13,412 nt of DNA from Acidobacteriota bacterium (GTDB lineage Bacteria; Acidobacteriota; Terriglobia; Acidiferrales; UBA7541): positions 1 through 13,412 of the forward strand of contig PMOP01000057.1 in NCBI GenBank assembly GCA_003161495.1, read 5' to 3'. The position numbers were made by a program, and so were the translations under genes. Below are positions 5,050 through 11,255 of this stretch, piece after piece. Each line of letters opens with the position of its first letter. Positions within the stretch are counted from its first letter, which is position 1. The notes under the pieces are model-generated. The model searched no databases and had not been told where the DNA came from. It was given only the letters and a program-made list of their open reading frames with translations.

Positions 5050-7461
5050 ATGTCGAAGGAGAACTCGTCAGATCAGCAGGCGAACGAAAAGGTGGGTTCG
5101 CCCAGCGCCACTACCACTATTGATGGAAGCTATGTCCCCCCACAGCCGCCCGTGTTCGGGGGATCCATCAATCTCAGCGCCAAGGATTCCAAGCCTTGGT
5201 GGCCGCCCACTATTGTGCCGCCTAAGGGCGCACCAAATGTGCTCCTGATCATGACAGACGACCAGGGCTATGGCGTAACCGGCACATTCGGTGGTGTCGT
5301 CCCGACGCCCTCGATGGACCGGATCGCGAAGATGGGGCTGCGCTACACGCAGTTCCATTCCACGGCTCTTTGTTCGCCCTCGCGAGCTGCGTTGATAACG
5401 GGCCGCAACCACCATTCCGTGGGTTCCGGTGTTATCGGTGAACTGTCCACCGGCTTTCCGGGCTATGACTCCGTCATCGGCCCGAACTGTGCCACGATCG
5501 GCGAGATTCTGAAGCAGAGTGGCTACGCAACGTCTTGGTTCGGTAAGGAGCACAACACTCCCACGTATCAATACAGCGCGGCGGGGCCCTTTGACCAATG
5601 GCCCATTGGGATGGGCTTCGAGTATTTTTACGGATTCATGGGCGGCGAGACCGACCAGTGGACGCCGTACCTGTTTCGCAATACCGAACAAGTTTTCCCC
5701 TGGATCGGGAAACCCGGCTACAACCTCACGACTGATTTGGCGGACGAAGCTGTGAAACATATTCGGGAACTCAACGCGTCCGCCCCCGACAAACCCTTTT
5801 TCGTCTATTACGTGCCCGGTGGCACTCACTCCCCGCATCAGCCCACCAAGGAGTGGATCGATAAGTTTAAAGGCAAGTTCGATATGGGCTGGAACAAATT
5901 GCGCGAACAAATCTTTGCTAATCAAAAGCGTCTCGGCGTGATTCCTGAGAATACACAACTCACTCCGTGGCCGGATGAGCTGCCGAAGTGGGACACGCTT
6001 CCCGCAGAGAATAAAAAGCTCTTTGCACGCGAAGCGGAGGTGTTCGCTGCGTATGCGGCCTACACCGATTACGAGATCGGGCGGGTTATTCAGGCGGTCG
6101 ATGATATCGGAAAGCTTGACAACACTTTGATTATTTTCATCAGCGGCGACAATGGCACCAGCGCCGAAGGCACGCTTCTCGGTACGCCAAACCAAATGAC
6201 CGCCTACAACGCCATTCTGAAAGTCCCCGTCGCTGAGCAGATGAAGGCTTACGACGCCTGGGGTTCCGAGGCGACGTACCCACATATGTCGGTGGCTTGG
6301 TCATGGGCGTTTGATACACCGTTCAAATGGACCAAGCAGGTTGCTTCGCACCTCGGCGGCACCCGGCAGGGCATGGTGATTGCGTGGCCCAATCGCATCA
6401 AGGATGCCGGTGGAATCCGGACCCAGTTTCACCACTTGATAGATATCGTGCCGACGATTCTGGAGGCCGCAGGCATCCAGGCACCAACTATGGTTAATGG
6501 CATTCCGCAGAAGCCAATCGAGGGAGTGAGCATGGGCTACACGTTTGACAAGGCCAATGCCAATGCACCCTCCACACGCACGACGCAGTATTTCGAGATG
6601 TTCGGCAACCGTGCCATCTACCACGAAGGATGGATGGCCGCCACGACGCCGCCCACTCCCCCTTGGATGATGGGCACAATCGAGCTGCCCGATGTGGTTG
6701 ACGGCTACAAATGGGAGCTTTACAACATCAACGACGATTATTCCGAATATAACGACCTTGCGGCAAAGAATCCGGAAAAGCTGCGCAGTTTGCAGGAATT
6801 GTTCCTGGTGGAGGCGACAAAATACAACGTGTTTCCATTAGACAATTCAGTCCTGACGCGCCTCATTACGCCGCGACCGAGCGCGACTGCCGGGAGAACT
6901 GAGTTCACTTACTCCGGTGAGATGTCCGGTTTGCCAGTAGGTAATGCTCCCAGTATTCTGAACAAGTCCTACACTATTACCGCCGACGTGGAAATCCCAC
7001 AAAATGGGGCCGAGGGAATGATTGTCACCATGGGTGGCCGTTTCGGCGGCTACGGCCTATATGTGCTGAAGGGAAAACCAATTTTCACCTACAACCTGGT
7101 CGGTTTGGAGCGGTTCCGTTGGGAAGGCCAGCAGCCGCTCGTACCTGGCAAACATACCATCGTATATGACTTTAAGTACGACGGACCCGGCTTCGGTAAG
7201 GGAGGAAGCGGTGTTCTCGCGGTCGATGGGCGACAAGTGGACAGCAAGACCATTCCGCACACCATTCCGTTCCTCATGACGATTGACGAGACATTTGACG
7301 TTGGCGTCGACACCCGAACCTCTGTGGACGATAGAGACTACCAGGTGCCGTTCAGATTCAACGGCAAAATTAATAAACTGACTTGCAATCTCGGGGATAC
7401 GCAGCTCTCCGAAGTTGAGAAAAAGACTGCTGCGAAAGCTGTAGCTGCAGCTAGCGACTAA
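5050..7461 (+). CDS. Type I arylsulfatase with C-terminal beta-sandwich domain
   Basis: An 803-residue sulfatase of the alkaline phosphatase superfamily, cleaving sulfate esters. MTDDQGYG carries the metal-binding D70 and D71. CSPSRAALITGR has C108 as the residue that must be oxidised to formylglycine, with R112. GKEHN gives K166 and H168, GGTHSPHQP gives H260, SGDNG gives D367 and N368, and TKQVASHLGG gives a probable K429. All main active-site positions are present, so it should be active if a formylglycine-generating enzyme is available; none is in this window. Residues about 620-790 form a beta-rich, concanavalin-like domain typical of the long (about 780-800 residue) sulfatase group that includes mycobacterial AtsD-like proteins. 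The N-terminus (MSKENSSDQQ, then a Pro-rich stretch) has no signal peptide, so it is probably cytosolic. Substrate is unknown. Codon use looks more mixed than in hydA, a weak hint of transfer. Confidence 0.95.
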   Translation: MSKENSSDQQANEKVGSPSATTTIDGSYVPPQPPVFGGSINLSAKDSKPWWPPTIVPPKGAPNVLLIMTDDQGYGVTGTFGGVVPTPSMDRIAKMGLRYTQFHSTALCSPSRAALITGRNHHSVGSGVIGELSTGFPGYDSVIGPNCATIGEILKQSGYATSWFGKEHNTPTYQYSAAGPFDQWPIGMGFEYFYGFMGGETDQWTPYLFRNTEQVFPWIGKPGYNLTTDLADEAVKHIRELNASAPDKPFFVYYVPGGTHSPHQPTKEWIDKFKGKFDMGWNKLREQIFANQKRLGVIPENTQLTPWPDELPKWDTLPAENKKLFAREAEVFAAYAAYTDYEIGRVIQAVDDIGKLDNTLIIFISGDNGTSAEGTLLGTPNQMTAYNAILKVPVAEQMKAYDAWGSEATYPHMSVAWSWAFDTPFKWTKQVASHLGGTRQGMVIAWPNRIKDAGGIRTQFHHLIDIVPTILEAAGIQAPTMVNGIPQKPIEGVSMGYTFDKANANAPSTRTTQYFEMFGNRAIYHEGWMAATTPPTPPWMMGTIELPDVVDGYKWELYNINDDYSEYNDLAAKNPEKLRSLQELFLVEATKYNVFPLDNSVLTRLITPRPSATAGRTEFTYSGEMSGLPVGNAPSILNKSYTITADVEIPQNGAEGMIVTMGGRFGGYGLYVLKGKPIFTYNLVGLERFRWEGQQPLVPGKHTIVYDFKYDGPGFGKGGSGVLAVDGRQVDSKTIPHTIPFLMTIDETFDVGVDTRTSVDDRDYQVPFRFNGKINKLTCNLGDTQLSEVEKKTAAKAVAAASD

Positions 7462-7473
7462 GCGGGCAATCCT

Positions 7474-7507
7474 GGGGGGCCGGAAGTGATATTGGTTCCG
7501 GCTCTTC
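7474..7507 (+). terminator. Hairpin after the sulfatase gene, possible terminator
   Basis: GCCGGAA (7479-7485) pairs exactly with TTCCGGC (7496-7502) around a 10-nt loop. Flanking GGGGG and TCTTC extend the stem by five further pairs with wobbles. It begins 13 nt after the stop codon. There is no long T run, so it may be a weak or assisted terminator. It lies between convergent genes and could act on both strands. Confidence 0.45.
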
Positions 7508-7649
7508 AGTTTCCCAAATGGCACTTCTGCCTGGACCCAATTCACTAGGTGTGTTCCATTAACGCTCAACCTTTGGCGCGAGCCAGCTCCTGATAAACGC
7601 ATTATCGGAATGTGGGCCACTACGAGCCGACGAAACCGCGCGAAATTCC

Positions 7650-8237
7650 TTACTGGCGAAAGACTCCGTAGACCCAGGGAATTCCGACGGCGCCCTTTTG
7701 CGCTTGCACGATAATGTCGTCGCCCTTTTGGAAGCGATCGAAATCATTCTGATCGACGGCGATATGTTCAAACGGGCGCCCGTATCGCCAGGAAGTCACG
7801 ATGAGGCGGCGGCTGCGCGGGAACGCGCCGGTGGCGACTTTTCCGACAACAGTTGCGGGAACGCGAACGGGGCGCGAGTTGTCCAGCTTGCCGTTCAGAA
7901 AAAGAAGGCCCGCGAAAATCCACGGCACGGGAATCATGCCGAAATAGATTCGCTTCAGGGCCTCGATTTCCTGATGTTTTCTGGCGCGGTAGTCGATCCA
8001 ATAGCCGAGCGCGAGGGAAAGAAAAAACACGACGCCGCCAAAAATCTGGATGGAATCGAGTTCGAGCGCCGGAAAAATCTGGCTGGCGGCCACAAACACG
8101 ATGATGCCCACCAGAAAAAAGGCTGTCCGCTTCACGATCCGCCGCCGCACCACGAGCTCGGCCGCAGCCGAAGTCAGCCCGCACGCCGGGCACTGATCGG
8201 CAATGCGATCGGAGCCGCAATCGAGGCACCGCGTCAT
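7650..8237 (-). CDS. Zinc-ribbon membrane protein of unknown function
   Basis: A 195-residue protein I cannot name. The N-terminus is a four-cysteine zinc ribbon: CLDC (4, 7) and CPAC (16, 19). Three hydrophobic segments follow at about 38-57, 62-82 and 99-116, with a basic loop (IDYRARKHQEIEALKR, 81-96) between the second and third. The C-terminal part (about 125-195) is soluble and beta-rich (VPATVVGKVATG, LIVTSWRYGRPFEHIAV, KGDDIIVQAQKG), like a small beta-barrel. Its ATG overlaps the stop of the PilZ gene as ATGA, with no Shine-Dalgarno of its own, so translation is likely coupled. A shared membrane-signalling role with the PilZ protein is inference. It ends in a 188-nt convergent gap opposite the sulfatase. 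Confidence 0.85.
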   Translation of the reverse strand: MTRCLDCGSDRIADQCPACGLTSAAAELVVRRRIVKRTAFFLVGIIVFVAASQIFPALELDSIQIFGGVVFFLSLALGYWIDYRARKHQEIEALKRIYFGMIPVPWIFAGLLFLNGKLDNSRPVRVPATVVGKVATGAFPRSRRLIVTSWRYGRPFEHIAVDQNDFDRFQKGDDIIVQAQKGAVGIPWVYGVFRQ

Positions 8238-8572
8238 GCCGGAGACGAACTCAGGAGGAGCGATTCCAGCTGCGCCTTGCCGCTTTCTTCCGCCACTTCA
8301 AAAATGACGGCGATCCCCGTCCCCGCCTCAACTCTGGCGACAGTACAATCCAGCAAAAGCACTGGATTCACCATCAGCCTGGCATGGAATCTCGCTCCGA
8401 CCCAAAGTGGCGGCGACAATTCCACAAAAAGACCTCGCGGCCCGATGTCCCGGACATCTCCGATCAAAATGGCGGACCCCCATTCCATTTCCAGCTTGCT
8501 GCTGAATTTCTTGCGCTGAAAATGGCGCCGCTCGGTTTTCGTGTTTACATCTTCCAATGGCCGCGTGTTCAT
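8234..8572 (-). CDS. PilZ-domain protein, possible cyclic-di-GMP effector
   Basis: A 112-residue single-domain protein. The N-terminal R16-x-x-x-R20 (in ERRHFQRKKF) and the D42-I-G-P-R-G47 turn match the two parts of the PilZ cyclic-di-GMP site, RxxxR and (D/N)xSxxG. The usual Ser of the second motif is Gly44. The following strands (GLFVELSPPLWVGARFHARL, VLLLDCTVARVEAGTGIAVIF) fit the six-stranded PilZ barrel. Arg and Asp contacts remain, so binding is plausible but the Ser-to-Gly change may weaken it. It is the first gene of a two-gene unit with the zinc-ribbon membrane protein (4-nt overlap). The ATG is close to a G-rich GGGGCGGGAG sequence, and a well-formed promoter lies 19-47 nt upstream. 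Confidence 0.88.
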   Translation of the reverse strand: MNTRPLEDVNTKTERRHFQRKKFSSKLEMEWGSAILIGDVRDIGPRGLFVELSPPLWVGARFHARLMVNPVLLLDCTVARVEAGTGIAVIFEVAEESGKAQLESLLLSSSPA

Positions 8573-8590
8573 CTCCCGCCCCTACGCAGG

Positions 8591-8619
8591 ATGCTATGTG
8601 CCGAGCGGCATAGTGTCAA
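8591..8619 (-). promoter_or_regulatory. Putative sigma70-type promoter of the PilZ/zinc-ribbon pair, with dyad in the spacer
   Basis: On the minus strand TTGACA (8619-8614, perfect) and TAGCAT (8596-8591; 4 of 6) are exactly 17 nt apart. Transcription would start near 8584, leaving only about 12 nt before the PilZ ATG, enough for the G-rich ribosome binding site. The spacer contains a perfect dyad, TGCCG-AG-CGGCA (8599-8610 on the plus strand), flanked by CTATG and CATAG offset by two bases. That arrangement resembles an operator between the two promoter boxes. Confidence 0.6.
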
Positions 8620-8766
8620 GTTCACGTTGACGCGCAACAGCGCAAAGAATGCGGAAAAGATTAGACTGTAATTTTTTGGAGTTTAATCCGCACAGAAAAT
8701 TGCACGATGCCATTTGATCAAATCGTCCGATTTGCTAAACACGATCGAAGCTTCACGATTGAAGAA

Positions 8767-8808
8767 TCACCAGTCACCAGCCACCAATCACTAGTCACCA
8801 GTCACTCC
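8767..8808. repeat. Degenerate heptamer array (TCACCAG)
   Basis: Six consecutive 7-nt units: TCACCAG, TCACCAG, CCACCAA, TCACTAG, TCACCAG and TCACTCC. It starts 3 nt after the murA stop in the murA direction (read as CTGGTGA units) and lies in the 239-nt gap between murA and the PilZ gene. No spacers separate the units, so it is a short tandem array, not a CRISPR. Apart from this and the PilZ promoter the gap shows nothing clear. Confidence 0.7.
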
Positions 8809-8811
8809 CCC

Positions 8812-10080
8812 CTACACCCTCCGAATCACCGCGCCCACTCCCGCAAGTTTTTCCTCGATGCGCTCATAGCCGCGGTCGATGTGATACACGCGGTCGATGA
8901 CGGTTTCGCCTCGCGCGACAAGCGCGGCCAGCACGAGCGACGCGCTGGCACGCAAATCCGACGCAATCACTTCGCTGCCGGAAAGCGTCGCGGGGCCGTG
9001 AACCACGGCGCGGCGCCCTTCGACCGAAATATTCGCGCCCATGCGAATCATTTCGCTCGCGTGCAGGAAGCGGTTCTCGAAAATCGTTTCCGTAATCACC
9101 GATGTTCCTTCGGCCTGCGTCGCCAGCGCCATGAACTGCGCCTGCATGTCCGTGGCGAAGCCGGGATATTCCTCGGTGATCACATCGGAAGCGACAAGTT
9201 TTTTCGCCCCGCGAACCCGCAGTTTCCCCGGACCGGTTTCACGAATATCCACGCCAGTTTCGCGCAGCTTGGCGATAACGGAAGTGAGGTGTTCCGGCGC
9301 GCAGCCCGTAAGTTCGAGATCGCCCTTGGTGATGGCCCCGGCCACGAGAAAAGTTCCAGCCTCGATGCGGTCCGGGATGATGGTGTGCTTCGCTCCGTGC
9401 AGCTTTTCTTTTCCGTGCACGCGAATCGTCGATGTTCCCGCGCCTTCGATGTCCGCTCCCATTTTAATCAGCAACTCCGCGAGGTCTGTAATTTCCGGTT
9501 CGCGCGCCGCATTCTCGATTAGCGTTTCGCCTTTGGCGAGCACCGCCGCCATCAAAATATTTTCCGTGCCGGTGACGGTAATCTTATCGAAGAAAACGCG
9601 CCCGCCCGGCAAGCGTCCTCCGCGCGGAGCTCGCGCTTCGACGTAGCCGTGTGACATTCCGATTTCCGCGCCCATCTGCTCCAGCGCTTTCAGATGCAGG
9701 TCCACCGGCCGCGCCCCGATCGCGCATCCGCCCGGGAGCGAAACACGCGCGTGCCCGCTACGCGCAACGAGCGGCCCCAGCGTAAGGATCGAAGCCCGCA
9801 TCGTTTTCACAAGTTCGTAGGGCGCCTCCGCCCCGTTGACTTCTTCCGCCTGAAAGATCATCGCCGTCGGCGGAATCGCAGGCGTTTCCACGATGGCGCC
9901 CATATGCGCAAGCAGCCGGCCCATGGTGATGATGTCGCGCACGCGCGGAATGTTTTCAAGTTCCACGCGGTCGCTGGTCAGGAGCGCCGCGGCCATCGCG
10001 GGCAGCGCGGCATTTTTCGCCCCGCTGATGCGCACCGAACCTTTGAGCGGCGTTCCGCCTTCAATCAGAAGTTTATCCAT
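8812..10080 (-). CDS. murA: UDP-N-acetylglucosamine 1-carboxyvinyltransferase
   Basis: A 422-residue cytosolic enzyme, standard length. It transfers enolpyruvate from phosphoenolpyruvate to UDP-GlcNAc, the first committed step of peptidoglycan precursor synthesis. Visible signatures are SGAKNAALP with K22 and N23, MRAS with R95, the loop [11 protein letters not shown] with the active-site Cys119 (the equivalent of E. coli Cys115 and the fosfomycin target, so sensitivity is predicted), and [11 protein letters not shown] with D311. I chose the ATG at 10080 because [20 protein letters not shown] aligns with the usual MurA N-terminus. An in-frame ATG at 10137 would add 19 unlikely residues and lengthen the overlap with murQ. 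With the chosen start the overlap is 8 nt (ATGGATAA), which suggests coupled translation with murQ. Confidence 0.97.
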   Translation of the reverse strand: MDKLLIEGGTPLKGSVRISGAKNAALPAMAAALLTSDRVELENIPRVRDIITMGRLLAHMGAIVETPAIPPTAMIFQAEEVNGAEAPYELVKTMRASILTLGPLVARSGHARVSLPGGCAIGARPVDLHLKALEQMGAEIGMSHGYVEARAPRGGRLPGGRVFFDKITVTGTENILMAAVLAKGETLIENAAREPEITDLAELLIKMGADIEGAGTSTIRVHGKEKLHGAKHTIIPDRIEAGTFLVAGAITKGDLELTGCAPEHLTSVIAKLRETGVDIRETGPGKLRVRGAKKLVASDVITEEYPGFATDMQAQFMALATQAEGTSVITETIFENRFLHASEMIRMGANISVEGRRAVVHGPATLSGSEVIASDLRASASLVLAALVARGETVIDRVYHIDRGYERIEEKLAGVGAVIRRV

Positions 10081-11002
10081 GTGCTTTGTCGAAACGCTTT
10101 GCGTCTTTTTTAGCTCGGTTAAGTGTGTTGTGGACATGTCCGTGGGTATCGCGCAAGAGGCGTTTGGCCTGCCCTGCGCTTGCTCCTGTCTTTAACATTA
10201 TGAGTGCTGCGCTCAAATTGTGTCCGGATAGACGCAGGGCGCGTGTCGATTCGGACACGCTGGCCCCGGACGCCTCCATGAGGATCCGCAACCCCCTCGC
10301 CTGCAACTTGCGATTCGTGAGCGCCACGCCGATCATCCAGTTGTCGTACACGCGGCCCAGGCGAATCATCGTGGCTGTAGAGAGCATGTTCAGGACCAAC
10401 TTCTGCGCAGTCCCCGCCTTCATCCGAGTCGAACCCGTGATGACCTCAGGACCAGTCTGTGCAACGATGCTGATTTGCGCTAGACGTGTAATCGGCGTTC
10501 GCGGATTCGATGTGAGGCCGATCGTGACCGCGCCTTTTCGTTTTGCGAATTCCAGCGCCCCGAGTACATACGGCGTTCCACCGCTTGCCGCAATTCCGAC
10601 GACCACATCGTTGGCACGAAAGCCCCGCGCGGCGAGATCCTTGGCCCCTTTCGCACGATTGTCCTCGGCTCCTTCGACGGCATGTGTCAGTGCGCGGCGC
10701 CCCCCAGCGATGACCGCCTGGACCATGCGCGGCGGCGTGCCAAATGTGGGCGGAAGTTCCGCGGCGTCCAGCGCCGCAAGCCGCCCACTGGTTCCCGCGC
10801 CAACATAAAAGAGCCGTCCCCCTTTCTGCAGTGCGCGCGCAATCGCATCCACAGCCCGCGCAATCGAGGGCAAAGCGGCGGAGACAGCCGCAGCCACGGA
10901 CGCATCCTCGCGATGAATCGCCCGCAAAATCTCGATCGTGGATTTAGCGTCAATCCCGCGCGTGCGAGGATTCCGCCGTTCAGTAGCGTTCTGGTTTTTC
11001 AT
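10073..11002 (-). CDS. murQ: N-acetylmuramic acid 6-phosphate etherase
   Basis: A 309-residue SIS-domain enzyme that cleaves the D-lactyl ether of MurNAc-6-phosphate, giving GlcNAc-6-phosphate and D-lactate during cell-wall recycling. [20 protein letters not shown] is the family N-terminal signature. [21 protein letters not shown] holds the catalytic acid E82 and VEGAEDN holds E113; their spacing equals that of E. coli Glu83 and Glu114. [16 protein letters not shown] and [16 protein letters not shown] are sugar-phosphate binding loops. I chose the ATG at 11002: it begins just before the conserved TERRNP. The longer frame opens at a TTG (11056) lying inside an inverted repeat and would add 18 residues unlike the family. 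Only a weak TGAG precedes the ATG. It ends 8 nt inside murA and follows the NagZ/amidase fusion gene, consistent with muropeptide recycling. Confidence 0.96.
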   Translation of the reverse strand: MKNQNATERRNPRTRGIDAKSTIEILRAIHREDASVAAAVSAALPSIARAVDAIARALQKGGRLFYVGAGTSGRLAALDAAELPPTFGTPPRMVQAVIAGGRRALTHAVEGAEDNRAKGAKDLAARGFRANDVVVGIAASGGTPYVLGALEFAKRKGAVTIGLTSNPRTPITRLAQISIVAQTGPEVITGSTRMKAGTAQKLVLNMLSTATMIRLGRVYDNWMIGVALTNRKLQARGLRILMEASGASVSESTRALRLSGHNLSAALIMLKTGASAGQAKRLLRDTHGHVHNTLNRAKKDAKRFDKAHG

Positions 11003-11008
11003 AATCTC

Positions 11009-11083
11009 AGTAGCACGGGCTTCAGCCTGTGGGGTTTTAGTATGTACAAGGAACAAAACCCACAGGCTGAAGCCTGCGCCACT
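11009..11083. repeat. Long imperfect inverted repeat (REP/MITE-like hairpin) before murQ
   Basis: The left arm (11009-11038) and right arm (11055-11083) pair over about 29 positions around a 16-nt loop. The core GGCTTCAGCCTGTGGG (11018-11033) is perfectly complementary to 11059-11074, with a few mismatches outside and one unpaired G. Each arm itself contains the short palindrome CAGGCTGAAGCCTG (exact on the right, one change on the left). It ends 7 nt before the murQ ATG, so a transcript from the upstream gene would carry a strong hairpin there. The element resembles dispersed REP-type palindromes; its copy number in the genome cannot be seen here. The rest of the 253-nt gap (11084-11255) shows no gene or clear promoter. 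Confidence 0.8.
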
Positions 11084-11255
11084 AAATTCCCCTACTTAAA
11101 CTGTCACGATACTTCCAGAATCCGCGCTGTTCCATATTCTTGAAACACGGCTGGGAATCCATTTTCGCATGCGCAAGAGCAGATTTGGTGTGGCGAATCG
11201 GCAGCAATCCTTCATTTAGTAAGCGGCGGGAAGGGGCAACTTGGCCTGAGGAAAA

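Noticed and set aside
5068..6285. 405-codon open frame antisense to the sulfatase
   Set aside because: Product has no domain logic and no start signal; the sense strand encodes an intact sulfatase, so this is a shadow.
8643..8694. Possible hairpin TGCGG...CCGCA around an A/T-rich stretch between murA and the PilZ gene, as a murA terminator
   Set aside because: Pairing needs a large asymmetric bulge and the T run is in the loop; too weak to call.
8767..8808. CRISPR-like repeat
   Set aside because: Units are 7 nt, contiguous and degenerate, with no spacers and no cas genes.
8707..9522. 271-codon plus-strand frame overlapping murA
   Set aside because: Arg/His-rich shadow of the murA frame; its N-terminus is encoded by the heptamer repeat and intergenic DNA.
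11084..11255. A separate promoter for murQ-murA
   Set aside because: GTGACA near 11105 has no acceptable -10 at 16-18 nt; no other convincing pair was seen, so transcription from the upstream fusion gene or from within it is more likely.
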